Source of the DNA: AC-50 sp035640455
GTDB lineage: Bacteria > Actinomycetota > Thermoleophilia > Gaiellales > Gaiellaceae
Direction: 5' to 3'
Length of the DNA stretch: 55,555 nucleotides
Assembly (NCBI GenBank): GCA_035640455.1
Contig: DASQWB010000097.1
Location: 1 to 55,555, forward strand
Shown here: piece by piece, positions 16,186-23,874 of the stretch
How positions within the stretch are numbered: the first letter of the stretch is position 1
Layout of the letters: every line of letters begins with the position of its first letter
The notes under the pieces: model-generated
Told to the model about the DNA's origin: nothing
What the model saw: the letters and a program-made list of their open reading frames with translations, nothing else
Databases searched by the model: none
Program-made: the position numbers and the translations under genes

Positions 16186-16901
16186 GCGCGCCGGCCCCAG
16201 ACGACGAGGCCGCCGCCGAGGCTCGGGCGGCGGGCCCGCACCTCCTCCACGCCGGCCTCTCGCCACAGCGCGAGCAGGCGATCCGGCGGATACTCGGCGG
16301 CGAAGCGGCGGATGCTCGGCCCGAGGAAGCGCCCCACCTCGTGCCATCCCGGCGAGATCACGCGGCCCGCGAGCGGGAGCCCGACGCGCACGTAGAGCTC
16401 CCAGGCGGCGCGCGAGAGCCCTCTCGGGACGCCGAACTCGAGCGAGGCGAGGGAGCCGCCCGGCCGGACGACCCGTGCGAGCTCCCGCAGCGTCGCGGCG
16501 GGGTCGTCGACGTAGCGGAGGAGGTACGTGAAGCTGAGCCCGTCGAACGAGACATCCTCGAACGGGAGCCGGTCGGCCGTGCCCTCGACGAGCGTGATCC
16601 GGTCGGCGAGCCCCGCGGCCACGACGCGCTCCCGGGCTTCTGCGAGCATCTCGGGGCTCTGGTCGAGGCCGACGACGGAGCAGCCCGTACGGCGTACGAG
16701 CTCGATCGCGACGGCTCCGGTTCCGGTCGCCACGTCGAGGACGGTGTGCTCCGGCCCGGCCCGGAGCCGGGAGACGAGGAACCGCCGCCACCGCGGGTCC
16801 TGTCCGAGGGAGAGCAGCCGGCTGTAGCGGTCGTAGGTCGCGCCGAGCGGCGCGAACAGCCGGCGGGCGTGGAGGTTCCGAGCGGAGAGCGCCTCGGCCA
16901 A
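16182..16901 (-). CDS. UbiE/MenG-like class I methyltransferase
   Basis: 239 aa SAM-dependent methyltransferase. Motif I is VLDVATGTGAVAIEL, motif II VVGLDQSPEML, with the UbiE-family signatures SFDGLSFTYLLRYVDD and VRPGGSLASLEFGVP. The closest known role is C-methylation of demethylmenaquinone, the final menaquinone step; a different quinone or lipid substrate is possible. The start is TTG 16901: it is the only start codon just before the conserved N-terminus, and a TAGACT box lies seven bases upstream. The stop overlaps the next gene's GTG. Confidence 0.78.
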   Translation of the reverse strand: MAEALSARNLHARRLFAPLGATYDRYSRLLSLGQDPRWRRFLVSRLRAGPEHTVLDVATGTGAVAIELVRRTGCSVVGLDQSPEMLAEARERVVAAGLADRITLVEGTADRLPFEDVSFDGLSFTYLLRYVDDPAATLRELARVVRPGGSLASLEFGVPRGLSRAAWELYVRVGLPLAGRVISPGWHEVGRFLGPSIRRFAAEYPPDRLLALWREAGVEEVRARRPSLGGGLVVWGRRA

Positions 16902-16908
16902 ACGTCTC

Positions 16909-16914
16909 AGTCTA
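16909..16914 (-). promoter_or_regulatory. -10 box of methyltransferase gene, overlapping divergent box
   Basis: TAGACT on the minus strand, seven bases before TTG 16901. Its last two bases overlap the plus-strand box at 16913-16918, so the two divergent promoters cannot be melted independently. Confidence 0.5.
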
Positions 16915-16918
16915 AGCT
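16913..16918 (+). promoter_or_regulatory. -10 box of 184-aa protein gene (leaderless)
   Basis: TAAGCT, six bases before GTG 16925; overlaps the minus-strand box for the methyltransferase by two bases. Confidence 0.5.
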
Positions 16919-16924
16919 GGCATC

Positions 16925-17479
16925 GTGAGTCTCCGGGAGGACGTAGAGCGGGTCGCGGAGCTCGCGAGGCCGCTCGCGAGTCCGGGAGAGTCGCTCGCCG
17001 GCGTGCTCGCGGCCGAGCCGGCCCCGGGACAGCGCGTCTACCTCTGCGCGTTCGTGGACGAGGCCGGCGAGCGGACGTGGCTCGCGCTGGACGGCGCGGG
17101 GGCGCGGGTCTCGAGCCGGAACGTCGTCCGCGAGGCCGCCTCGATCGCCGCTCTGTGCGAGCTCGCGGAGGAGACGGCCGCTGGCGGCGATCTCGAGGAG
17201 CTTCGGGGTCAGCTTGCCACCCTTCGCCTGACGGAGAACCCGCCAGGGATCGACGAGGCGGAGGAGGCGGCGCTCGCGCTCGAGCGCACCCTCGGGACGC
17301 CGCCGCGGCTCGCGACGCCGGCATACCTCGACGCGGTCGGGCTCGCCACCCGCCGACTCGAGCAGGCGCTTGGGGAGAACGGCGGCTCGCCGTTCGCGGC
17401 GGCGATGAAGGGGAGCCTCGTGGCGGTCGACGAGCTGACGGCCGAGGTCGAGGGGCGGAACAAGCTGGAGCTGAGGTGA
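16925..17479 (+). CDS. Hypothetical protein
   Basis: 184 aa, soluble, acidic, mostly helical, with one small beta-like stretch (QRVYLCAFVDEAGERTWLAL). I do not recognise the family. It has a leaderless-type start (GTG six bases after TAAGCT) and overlaps the next gene by GTGA, so it is made together with the LiaF-C-like protein. The C-terminus (LVAVDELTAEVEGRNKLELR) looks like an amphipathic helix. Confidence 0.65.
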   Translation: MSLREDVERVAELARPLASPGESLAGVLAAEPAPGQRVYLCAFVDEAGERTWLALDGAGARVSSRNVVREAASIAALCELAEETAAGGDLEELRGQLATLRLTENPPGIDEAEEAALALERTLGTPPRLATPAYLDAVGLATRRLEQALGENGGSPFAAAMKGSLVAVDELTAEVEGRNKLELR

Positions 17480-17964
17480 GCGACGACCTCGACGTTCGCG
17501 GCTCCGACGCCGAGCTCGAGGCGGCGCTTCGCGAGCTGCCGGTGGAGGCCGTGACACGGCCGCGCCGCTCGCCGAAGCGCTTCAGCATCGCGATCTTCAG
17601 CGGCGTCGAGCGCAAGGGGCGCTGGCGAGTTCCGCGCCGGTCGTTCGCCCTCAGCCTCTTCGGCGGCGCCGATCTCGACCTGCGCCACGCCGAGATCGAC
17701 TCCGACGTCGTCACGATCATCGTCGTCGACGTCTTCGGCGGCACCGACCTCTACGTGCCGGAGGGCGTCGAGGTCGACGTCGGCGGTGTCGCGCTCTTCG
17801 GCGCCGTCGACGAGCACGGACGCGACACGCCGCCGCGGCTCGGGGCGCCGCTCGTCCGCGTGCGGGCGCTGGCGCTCTTCGGCGGGACGGACGTCTGGCG
17901 CGCCCCGCCCGGATCGGAGGGGACGCTGCGCCGCGTGCGGCGCCTCGCCCGCGAGAGCTCCTAG
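17476..17964 (+). CDS. DUF1707/LiaF C-terminal-like beta-helical protein
   Basis: 162 aa. The first 45 residues are polar; then come repeated beta turns built on FGG (IAIFSGVERKGRW, SLFGGADLDLRHAE, VDVFGGTDLYVP, ALFGAVDEHG, LALFGGTDVW), the pattern of the cell-wall-active antibiotic response (LiaF-C/DUF2154) beta-helix. In Firmicutes such domains sense envelope stress by restraining LiaS/LiaR; here there are no membrane segments. The N-terminal part lacks the DUF1707 R-x-SDA signature in clear form. It is coupled to the upstream unknown protein. Confidence 0.68.
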   Translation: MSDDLDVRGSDAELEAALRELPVEAVTRPRRSPKRFSIAIFSGVERKGRWRVPRRSFALSLFGGADLDLRHAEIDSDVVTIIVVDVFGGTDLYVPEGVEVDVGGVALFGAVDEHGRDTPPRLGAPLVRVRALALFGGTDVWRAPPGSEGTLRRVRRLARESS

Positions 17965-18026
17965 TAGCTCGACGGCGGTCGTTCCTCGGCGGGCAGAATG
18001 GGCGAAGCAAACGAGAGGAGCTTGTG

Positions 18027-18323
18027 ATGGAAGGTGGCTTCGGAATTCCCTTCGGCGGCGATCCGGAGGAGCTGATGCGCGGGCTGCGGGAGTTCGCCGA
18101 GCAGCAGGCCGAGACGGTGCAGGAGGCGCAGCGGGAGCAGTTCGCGACGCTGACGCTCAACACCGCGGTCGAGCTGACCGGCGCGGCGCTCGGCCAGATG
18201 CGAGTCGAAGGCGGGCCCGACGAGCAGGCGATCGCTCTGCGTGACGCGATGCGCGTGCTCTTCCCGGAGGCGGTCGCGCTCGTGAGCGCCGCGCGGCAAG
18301 GCTTCATGCGCGAGCACTCGTAG
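18027..18323 (+). CDS. Hypothetical small helical protein
   Basis: 98 aa, all-helical in appearance, with a glutamine/glutamate-rich middle (LREFAEQQAETVQEAQREQF). No membrane segment and no family recognised. ATG 18027 has GAGAGGAG ending six bases upstream, a good ribosome binding site; GTG 18024 is an alternative. This is one of the few clearly leadered genes in the region. Confidence 0.65.
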   Translation: MEGGFGIPFGGDPEELMRGLREFAEQQAETVQEAQREQFATLTLNTAVELTGAALGQMRVEGGPDEQAIALRDAMRVLFPEAVALVSAARQGFMREHS

Positions 18324-18442
18324 CGCGGCGCCGCGGTCGTCGGCACGTCGCTCTCGCCCGCCTCTCGTCACGGTTCTGTCACTCCCCCGTCACGGGTGGC
18401 TGCCACCGGGACCTGGCCCGCGCGGACGCGTGGGTCGGGGAC

Positions 18443-18448
18443 TAGAAT
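18443..18448 (+). promoter_or_regulatory. -10 box of proline dehydrogenase gene; decides the start
   Basis: TAGAAT, ten bases before GTG 18459. It lies inside the longer open frame that begins at 18396 and so argues for the shorter protein. Confidence 0.5.
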
Positions 18449-18458
18449 CGCGCGGCCG

Positions 18459-19382
18459 GTGGCCATCCTCGACCGCGCGATCGTCCGCCTGCTCCCGGCG
18501 GTGCCACGGCCCGTCGTGGAACGGCTCGCGCAGCGGTACATCGCCGGTCCCGAGCTCAAGGACGCGCGCGAGACCGTCCGCCGGCTGAACGCGCAGGGGA
18601 AGATGGCGACGATCGACGTCCTCGGCGAGGAGATCACGACGGCCGAGGAGGCGGCCGCGATTGTGCGCGCCTACCAGGACGTCTTCGCCGACATCGAGGA
18701 GTGCCGTCTCGACTCGAACGTGAGCGTGAAGCTGACCGCGCTCGGGCTCAAGCTCGGCTACGAGCTCTGCCGCGCCAACCTCGAGAGCGTCGTCCGCGAC
18801 GCGGCGAGGCGTGGGAACTTCGTGCGCATCGACATGGAGGACTCGAGCTGCACCGACGACACGCTCCGCCTCTACCGCGAGCTACGCGAGGCCGGACACG
18901 AGAACGTCGGCGTCGTCCTCCAGGCCTACCTGCGCCGGACGATCGACGACGTCCAGGCCGTCGACGACCTCCGGCCGAACGTGCGCCTCTGCAAGGGGAT
19001 TTACGTCGAGCCGCCCCACATCGCCTTCCACGACTTCGAGGCCGTCCGCGCCAACTTCGTCAAGACGCTCGACGCGCTCTTCGACGCGGGCTCGTACGTC
19101 GGGATCGCGACACACGACGAATGGCTCGTCGACGAGGGCCGGCGCATCGTCTCGGAGCGCAGGCTCTCGACGAGCCAATACGAATTCCAGATGCTCCTCG
19201 GCGTCCGCGAGGACCTCGGAAACCGGCTGGTCGCGGACGGCCATCGCCTCCGGATCTACGTCCCATTCGGCCGCCACTGGTACGCGTACTCGCTCCGCCG
19301 CCTGCAGGAGAATCCGAGGATCGCGGGCTACATCGCGGCCGACACGCTCGGCCGATTCATGCCCTTCCGGGACGGGCGCTGA
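18459..19382 (+). CDS. Proline dehydrogenase
   Basis: 307 aa, the usual length for monofunctional bacterial PRODH. It oxidises L-proline to pyrroline-5-carboxylate with FAD, passing electrons to the quinone pool. Visible family motifs include SNVSVKLTALGLKLG, VRIDMEDSS, VVLQAYLRR, VRLCKGIYVEP, GIATHDEWLV, YEFQMLLGVR and IYVPFGRHWYAYSLRRL, covering the TIM barrel and FAD/proline sites. GTG 18459 is chosen over the upstream start at 18396 because of the TAGAAT box between them. No partner P5C dehydrogenase gene is adjacent. Confidence 0.92.
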   Translation: MAILDRAIVRLLPAVPRPVVERLAQRYIAGPELKDARETVRRLNAQGKMATIDVLGEEITTAEEAAAIVRAYQDVFADIEECRLDSNVSVKLTALGLKLGYELCRANLESVVRDAARRGNFVRIDMEDSSCTDDTLRLYRELREAGHENVGVVLQAYLRRTIDDVQAVDDLRPNVRLCKGIYVEPPHIAFHDFEAVRANFVKTLDALFDAGSYVGIATHDEWLVDEGRRIVSERRLSTSQYEFQMLLGVREDLGNRLVADGHRLRIYVPFGRHWYAYSLRRLQENPRIAGYIAADTLGRFMPFRDGR

Positions 19383-19383
19383 G

Positions 19384-20001
19384 TCAGGCTTCCGGCTTGC
19401 GCGCCACGATCACGAGCTCGCCCGGAACCCGGCGGGCCTGCGGCAGCAGCTGACTCGCCGCGGAAAGCTCCTCGAGGCTGCGCAGCACGAGGCCGGCCTC
19501 GAGAAGCGCGGTGACGACCTCACCGAGCCGCCGGCGGCCCTCGGCGAAGTAGTCGTCGCGCCAGTGCAGCATGTCGTCGAGGCACGCGAGGACGGGGTGC
19601 TCGTCGTGGACAAGGAGCTCCCCTCCCGGACGGAGAGCCGAGGCGATCCCGCCCGCCCACGCCTCCACGACCTCGCCGATCCCGCTGTAGACGAGGTCGA
19701 ACCGCGCGCGGCGGAGCTCCAGCGGCAGCTGGTTGACGTCGCCCTGGACGAAGGCGACCGCGGGCGCGTGCTCGCGGGCGGCGGCCACGGCCTCGGCGGA
19801 CGCGTCGATCCCGGTCACGAGTGCGCCGAGCCCGGCGAGCTCCGCCGTCGCCTCTCCCGTGCCGCACCCGAGGTGGAGGACGTGCCTGCCCTCGAGCTGG
19901 GGGAGCCGCTCCTCGACAGCGGCGGGCAGGCCCGGCAGCGGGCGCTCGAGCCGCCGGTGCACAGCGTCCCAGGCGCGCCGGTTGGCGTCGGTCGGCTCCA
20001 T
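19384..20001 (-). CDS. Class I SAM-dependent methyltransferase
   Basis: 205 aa with motif I VLHLGCGTGEATAELA, motif II VTGIDASAEAV and a post-I acidic residue (VQGDVNQLPLE). The rest resembles small-molecule methyltransferases of the UbiE/CcbJ type. Substrate unknown. Its ATG shares one base with the TGA stop of the enoyl-reductase gene upstream (TGATG), so it is made from the same mRNA; a lipid or acyl substrate would be a guess. It ends two bases from the convergent proline dehydrogenase stop. Confidence 0.75.
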   Translation of the reverse strand: MEPTDANRRAWDAVHRRLERPLPGLPAAVEERLPQLEGRHVLHLGCGTGEATAELAGLGALVTGIDASAEAVAAAREHAPAVAFVQGDVNQLPLELRRARFDLVYSGIGEVVEAWAGGIASALRPGGELLVHDEHPVLACLDDMLHWRDDYFAEGRRRLGEVVTALLEAGLVLRSLEELSAASQLLPQARRVPGELVIVARKPEA

Positions 20002-20738
20002 CAGACGACGAGCGAGAAGCCGCCGTCGACGACGAGGGTGTGGCCGCGGACCATCTCCGCGTCACGCGAGGCGAGGAAGGCGACCGCGCCCGCGACGTCC
20101 TCCGGCTCCGCGAGCCTGCCGGCCGGCGTCCGCTCGAGGCTCTCGCGCACCATCCGCTCCCGGTTCTCGAAGTGCACTAGTGCACTAGTCTCGACCACGC
20201 CCGCGGAGACCGCGTTCACCCGGATCGCCCGCGGCGCGAGCTCGACCGCGAGGTAGCGGACGAGCGACTCGAGCGCCGCCTTCGAGGTGCCGACGAGGAC
20301 GTAGTTCTCGAGCACGCGTGTCGAGCCGAGGCTCGAGACGGCAACGATCGACCCGCCGCTTCGCATCGTCGGGGCGACGGCGCGGGCCAGCGAGAGGAAG
20401 GCACGGGCGTTCGCGGCGAGCGTCCAGTCCCAGTGCTTGTCCTTCGTCTCGAGCGCGGTGCGGATGACTCCGGTCGCCGCGTTGTGGACGACGACGTCGA
20501 AAGGGGCATGCGACGCGAGCTCCTCGACGACCCGTGACGAGGCGACGTTCCCGCGCACCAGAACGGGCACGGCGCCGGCCGCGTGCACCTCCTCGGCCGC
20601 GTCCTCGGCCGCCGCATCGTTCCGCAGGTAGCCGAGGACGACGCGGGCGGCGCCGTCGCGGGCGAAGCGGAGCGCGATCGCCCTTCCGATCCCGCGGGTC
20701 CCGCCGGTGACGAGGACCGAGCGGCCCTCGGCGCTCAT
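20001..20738 (-). CDS. fabL: SDR family enoyl-[ACP] reductase, FabL-like
   Basis: 245 aa short-chain dehydrogenase/reductase. The dinucleotide motif is TGGTRGIG (11-18). The active site is Y146-x6-K153 (YVLVGTSK), the enoyl reductase spacing and not the Yx3K of ordinary SDRs. The stretch from ENYVLVGTSKAALE to the C-terminal DGGFSLVV closely follows Bacillus FabL as I remember it. It would reduce the trans-2 double bond in the last step of fatty acid elongation using NADPH. It lies outside any fab operon, between an unknown small protein and a methyltransferase, so a role in a special lipid is possible. Confidence 0.82.
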   Translation of the reverse strand: MSAEGRSVLVTGGTRGIGRAIALRFARDGAARVVLGYLRNDAAAEDAAEEVHAAGAVPVLVRGNVASSRVVEELASHAPFDVVVHNAATGVIRTALETKDKHWDWTLAANARAFLSLARAVAPTMRSGGSIVAVSSLGSTRVLENYVLVGTSKAALESLVRYLAVELAPRAIRVNAVSAGVVETSALVHFENRERMVRESLERTPAGRLAEPEDVAGAVAFLASRDAEMVRGHTLVVDGGFSLVV

Positions 20739-21013
20739 TCCCTCGGCGGCAGCGGGTCGTAGGCCGGCGCCGCGCTCGGCAGCCCTTCCCAGCCGGGCCG
20801 CGCGCGCGGCTCCCTCGGGCTGTCCTCCGCCTTCGAGGAGGCGTGTCCGAGCCGGTCGAGGAGCTCCATCTTCTCCTCCCCGTAGCGCCGCACCGGGTCG
20901 TTCTCCGGGAGGTCCATGATCAGCTCGCGCACGCGCGCGCGAAGCTGGTACGCGAAGTGCGGCGTCGCCGGCCCGACGAGCTCGTCGATCGCTTCCGTCG
21001 TCGGGTCGGCCAC
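20735..21013 (-). CDS. Hypothetical small protein
   Basis: 92 aa. The N-terminal half is helical (TEAIDELVGPATPHFAYQLR), followed by a proline-rich tail (ARPGWEGLPSAAPAYDPLPP). No family recognised. GTG 21013 has a TAGGCT box seven bases upstream. Its stop overlaps the fabL-like ATG (ATGA), making it the first gene of a three-gene unit with the enoyl reductase and methyltransferase. Confidence 0.65.
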   Translation of the reverse strand: MADPTTEAIDELVGPATPHFAYQLRARVRELIMDLPENDPVRRYGEEKMELLDRLGHASSKAEDSPREPRARPGWEGLPSAAPAYDPLPPRE

Positions 21014-21020
21014 GCGCGGC

Positions 21021-21026
21021 AGCCTA
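21021..21026 (-). promoter_or_regulatory. -10 box of the three-gene fabL-like unit (leaderless)
   Basis: TAGGCT on the minus strand, seven bases before GTG 21013. The dispersed repeat copy at 21045 lies immediately upstream. Confidence 0.45.
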
Positions 21027-21044
21027 ACGCGAATGGGCTACCAA

Positions 21045-21114
21045 GGCACCGCTTGCGGTGCCGTTTCAGGACGTGCAGGCTCCGCCTGCGCGTCCGTCTG
21101 AAATGAGCGGTCGA
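21045..21114 (+). repeat. Dispersed hairpin repeat, copy A
   Basis: A short hairpin (GGCACC, GCTTGC, GGTGCC; 21045-21062) is followed by a long stem-loop whose outer arms are TTTCAG (21064-21069) and CTGAAA (21098-21103) and whose inner arms are GCAGGC and GCCTGC. It ends ATGAGCGGTCGA. It closely matches copy B at 49575 and the inverted copy C at 34537. It sits between divergent genes, so it is not simply a terminator. Confidence 0.8.
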
Positions 21115-21154
21115 CCCGTTCGGGCTAGCCGGAATCGCTCTGAAGCTCGACGGG

Positions 21155-21160
21155 TAGTGT
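21155..21160 (+). promoter_or_regulatory. -10 box of EamA transporter gene (leaderless)
   Basis: TAGTGT, six bases before ATG 21167, downstream of repeat copy A. Confidence 0.45.
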
Positions 21161-21166
21161 CGAGGG

Positions 21167-22105
21167 ATGAGGCGCTTGTCGAAGGCGCACGTGATGCTGC
21201 TCGTGACCGTCTGCCTCTGGGGCTTCAACTTCACGGTCACGAAGTACGTCCTCACGCACGGCTTCAAGCCGCTCGCGTACTCCTCGCTTCGGTACGGCGG
21301 CGCCGCGCTCCTCTTCTCCGCCCTCACCTACCGGATGGAGGGCACGCTCTCCGTCCGCCGGCGCGACCTCCCGCTTCTGCTCGTCGCGGCCGGAATCGGG
21401 ATCTGGCTGAACCAGATCACGTACATGTACGCCGTCAAGCTCACGACGGCGACGACCGTCGCGCTCATCCTCGGCTCGACGCCCATCTTCGCGGCGCTGA
21501 TCGCGAGGGCGGCCGGCCTCGAGCGCCTCTCGCGCGTCTTCTGGGTCGCGAGCCTCGTCTCGTTCGTCGGCGTCGCCCTCGTCGCCGTGGGATCGGGCGG
21601 CGGCGTCTCCGGCGACGTCGCGGGCGACGTGCTGGCGGTGGGAGCGGCTGCGACCTGGGCCGCGTACTCGGTGATCGTCGCGCCGCTCATGCGCGGCTAC
21701 TCGCCGTACCAGATCAGCGCCGTCGTGCTCTGCGTGGGCTGGGCGCCGCTCGCCGCGACGGGAGCGAGCCAGCTCTCGGCGCAGGACTGGGGCGCGATCG
21801 GGTGGCTCGACTGGGTCTGCCTCGGCTATGCGCTGCTCGGCCCGCTCGTCCTGACGAACGTCCTCTGGTTCAGGGCGATCGACCGCGTCGGTCCGTCGCG
21901 CGCGACGCTCTTCGCGAACCTCCAGCCGTTCGTCGCGGCGATCTTCGCCCTGGCCATCCTCTCCGAGAAGATCACGTCGCTGCAGATCCTGGGCGGTGCG
22001 GCGATCGCAGCCGGGATCCTGCTCTGCCGCGGCCGACGGCCACAGCCCGCGCAGTTCGAGGCCGAGGAGGAGCGCGTCCCGGCGACGAAGGCGGCGGCGC
22101 GGTGA
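21167..22105 (+). CDS. EamA/DMT family transporter
   Basis: 312 aa with ten hydrophobic segments in two five-helix EamA halves (first half starting LLVTVCLWGFNFTVTKY, second starting VLAVGAAATWAAYSVIV). Such drug/metabolite transporters mostly export amino acids, purines or toxic metabolites; the substrate cannot be told. The C-terminal 20 residues are charged and cytoplasmic. Its stop overlaps the GTG of the following MFS exporter gene (GTGA), so the two transporters are made together. Confidence 0.87.
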   Translation: MRRLSKAHVMLLVTVCLWGFNFTVTKYVLTHGFKPLAYSSLRYGGAALLFSALTYRMEGTLSVRRRDLPLLLVAAGIGIWLNQITYMYAVKLTTATTVALILGSTPIFAALIARAAGLERLSRVFWVASLVSFVGVALVAVGSGGGVSGDVAGDVLAVGAAATWAAYSVIVAPLMRGYSPYQISAVVLCVGWAPLAATGASQLSAQDWGAIGWLDWVCLGYALLGPLVLTNVLWFRAIDRVGPSRATLFANLQPFVAAIFALAILSEKITSLQILGGAAIAAGILLCRGRRPQPAQFEAEEERVPATKAAAR

Positions 22106-23637
22106 CGGCGCGCCTGCGGGCGCGGCTCGCGCGCCGGCCGCCCGGCTACCGGTTCACCATCGGGCGCATCCTCGCCATCTACTCGGGTCTGATGGTGACG
22201 CTCCTCCTCGCGGCGCTCGACCAGACGATCGTCGCGACGGCGCTGCCGCGCATCGTCGGCGACCTCGGCGGCCTCTCGAGCTACTCCTGGGTCTTCACCG
22301 CCTACCTGCTCGCGTCGACGGTGACCGTGCCGCTCTACGGGAAGCTCGGCGACGTCTACGGCCGGCGGCCGCTCTTCTTCATTGCGATCGGCCTCTTCCT
22401 CGCCGGCTCGGCGCTCTGCGGCGCCGCCTGGGGAATGCCGGAGCTGATCGTCTTCCGCGCGATCCAGGGCTTCGGCGCCGGTGGGCTCTTCCCGCTCTCG
22501 CTCGCCGTCGTCGGGAGCATCGTCCCGCCGCGCGACCGCGGGCGCTACCAGGGTCTGATCGGCGGCGTCTTCGCCGCGGCGTCAATCGCCGGCCCGGCCG
22601 TCGGCGGTTTCATCGTCGACAACATGAGCTGGCGCTGGGTCTTCTACGTGAACCTGCCCATCGGCGGGCTCGCCCTCCTCGTCATCTACCTGACGATGCC
22701 GAAGCGGGCGCAGCGCCGCGAGCACTCGATCGACTGGCTCGGCTCGGCAGTGCTCGCTGCTGGGACGACGGCGCTCCTACTCGGGCTCGTCTGGGGCGGG
22801 CGGGACTACCCGTGGACGTCGGGCCACGTCGTGGGCGCCCTCGCGGCGGCCGTCGTGGCGCTTGCGCTGTTCGCGTGGGTCGAGGCCCGCGCGCCGGAGA
22901 CGATCCTCCCGTTCGACTTGCTGCGGAACTCGACGGTGACGGCGAGCATCGTCTGCGTCGCGCTCGTGGGGATGGCGATGCTGGGCACGATCGCCTTCGT
23001 GCCGCTCTTCGTGCAGGGCGTCATCGGCACGTCGGCGACCTCGTCCGGCGTCGTGCTCACGCCGTTCATGCTCGCTGCGGTGACGACGAGCTTCGTGTCG
23101 GGCCAGCTCGTCTCTCGGATCGGCCGCTATCGGCCGAACACGATCGTCGGGCCGATCGTGCTCGGGATCGCGATGCTCCTGCTCTACCGGATGGGGCCCT
23201 CGGCGACGAACGGGATCGCGGCACGGAATATGGTCGTCGCCGGGATCGGCCTCGGGATGATGATGCAGATGTTCGTCCTCTCGGTGCAGAACTCGGTGCC
23301 GACGCGTGCGATGGGGTCGGCGACGGCGCTGACGCAGTTCGCACGCTCGATCGGGGCGACGCTCGGCGTGACGCTGATGGGCGTGATCGTGAATCAGGGG
23401 CTGCCGCGTGCGGCGCGAGGCCACGAGCAGCTCTCGCATCGCCTGCCGCCGCGCCTGCGCGTCGGGCTCGCGAACGCTTTGCATCCGGCGTTCCTCGCCG
23501 CGGCGGTCGCCTGCGGCCTCGTCCTCGCCGTCTCGATCCTCTGGATCCGCGAGGTGCCGCTCCGGCGCGGCTTCGAGGACGTCGCCGTCGGGGACGAGGC
23601 GTCGCCGCACCCCGGCACGCGTGCGGCGGCGCGCTAG
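22102..23637 (+). CDS. DHA2 family MFS efflux transporter (EmrB/QacA-like)
   Basis: 511 aa with 14 hydrophobic segments, the DHA2 arrangement. Motif D1-like LDQTIVATALPRIVGDL lies in helix 1, motif A is GKLGDVYGRRPLF after helix 2, and motif C-like GPAVGGFIVD lies in helix 5. Proton-driven export of hydrophobic drugs is the family role. GTG 22102 lies in the GTGA overlap; the open frame continues upstream only over the EamA gene. Only three bases separate it from the antitoxin gene downstream. Confidence 0.9.
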   Translation: MTARLRARLARRPPGYRFTIGRILAIYSGLMVTLLLAALDQTIVATALPRIVGDLGGLSSYSWVFTAYLLASTVTVPLYGKLGDVYGRRPLFFIAIGLFLAGSALCGAAWGMPELIVFRAIQGFGAGGLFPLSLAVVGSIVPPRDRGRYQGLIGGVFAAASIAGPAVGGFIVDNMSWRWVFYVNLPIGGLALLVIYLTMPKRAQRREHSIDWLGSAVLAAGTTALLLGLVWGGRDYPWTSGHVVGALAAAVVALALFAWVEARAPETILPFDLLRNSTVTASIVCVALVGMAMLGTIAFVPLFVQGVIGTSATSSGVVLTPFMLAAVTTSFVSGQLVSRIGRYRPNTIVGPIVLGIAMLLLYRMGPSATNGIAARNMVVAGIGLGMMMQMFVLSVQNSVPTRAMGSATALTQFARSIGATLGVTLMGVIVNQGLPRAARGHEQLSHRLPPRLRVGLANALHPAFLAAAVACGLVLAVSILWIREVPLRRGFEDVAVGDEASPHPGTRAAAR

Positions 23638-23640
23638 ACC

Positions 23641-23874
23641 ATGATCTTCGTGAACATGCGCGAGGCGAAGACCCACCTCTCGAAGCTGATCAAGCGTGCG
23701 GCGGCCGGTGAAGAGGTCGTAGTCGTGAGAGTCGGCCGACCCGTCGCCAGGATCGTGGCGTACGCAGGTTCGTCCGAGCCGCGGACTCCGGGGCTTCTCG
23801 CTGGCCAGATCGAGATCTGCCCCGACTTCGACGAACTGCCTCCGGCGTTCGGCGACGCATTCGGCGCCGAGTGA
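23641..23874 (+). CDS. Phd/YefM-type antitoxin
   Basis: 77 aa. The N-terminus MIFVNMREAKTHLSKLIKRA and the following VVVVRVGRPVARIVAY are the Phd/YefM dimerisation and DNA-binding fold; the C-terminal part (PGLLAGQIEICPDFDELPPA) matches the toxin-binding tail of antitoxins paired with PIN toxins. It would repress its own operon and neutralise the toxin. It overlaps the start of the toxin remnant, which is broken, so the antitoxin is now probably an orphan. Confidence 0.82.
   Translation: MIFVNMREAKTHLSKLIKRAAAGEEVVVVRVGRPVARIVAYAGSSEPRTPGLLAGQIEICPDFDELPPAFGDAFGAE

Noticed and set aside
14516..16395. Long plus-strand open frames (313 and 580 codons) opposite the coiled-coil and membrane protein genes
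   Set aside because: They are rich in Arg/Ser or Arg/Pro low-complexity sequence, lack any recognisable domain and mirror the third-position GC of the real minus-strand genes.
21058..22101. Upstream extension of the MFS transporter frame beginning in repeat copy A
   Set aside because: Residues are arginine-rich shadow of the EamA gene; GTG 22102 in a GTGA overlap starts the real transporter.
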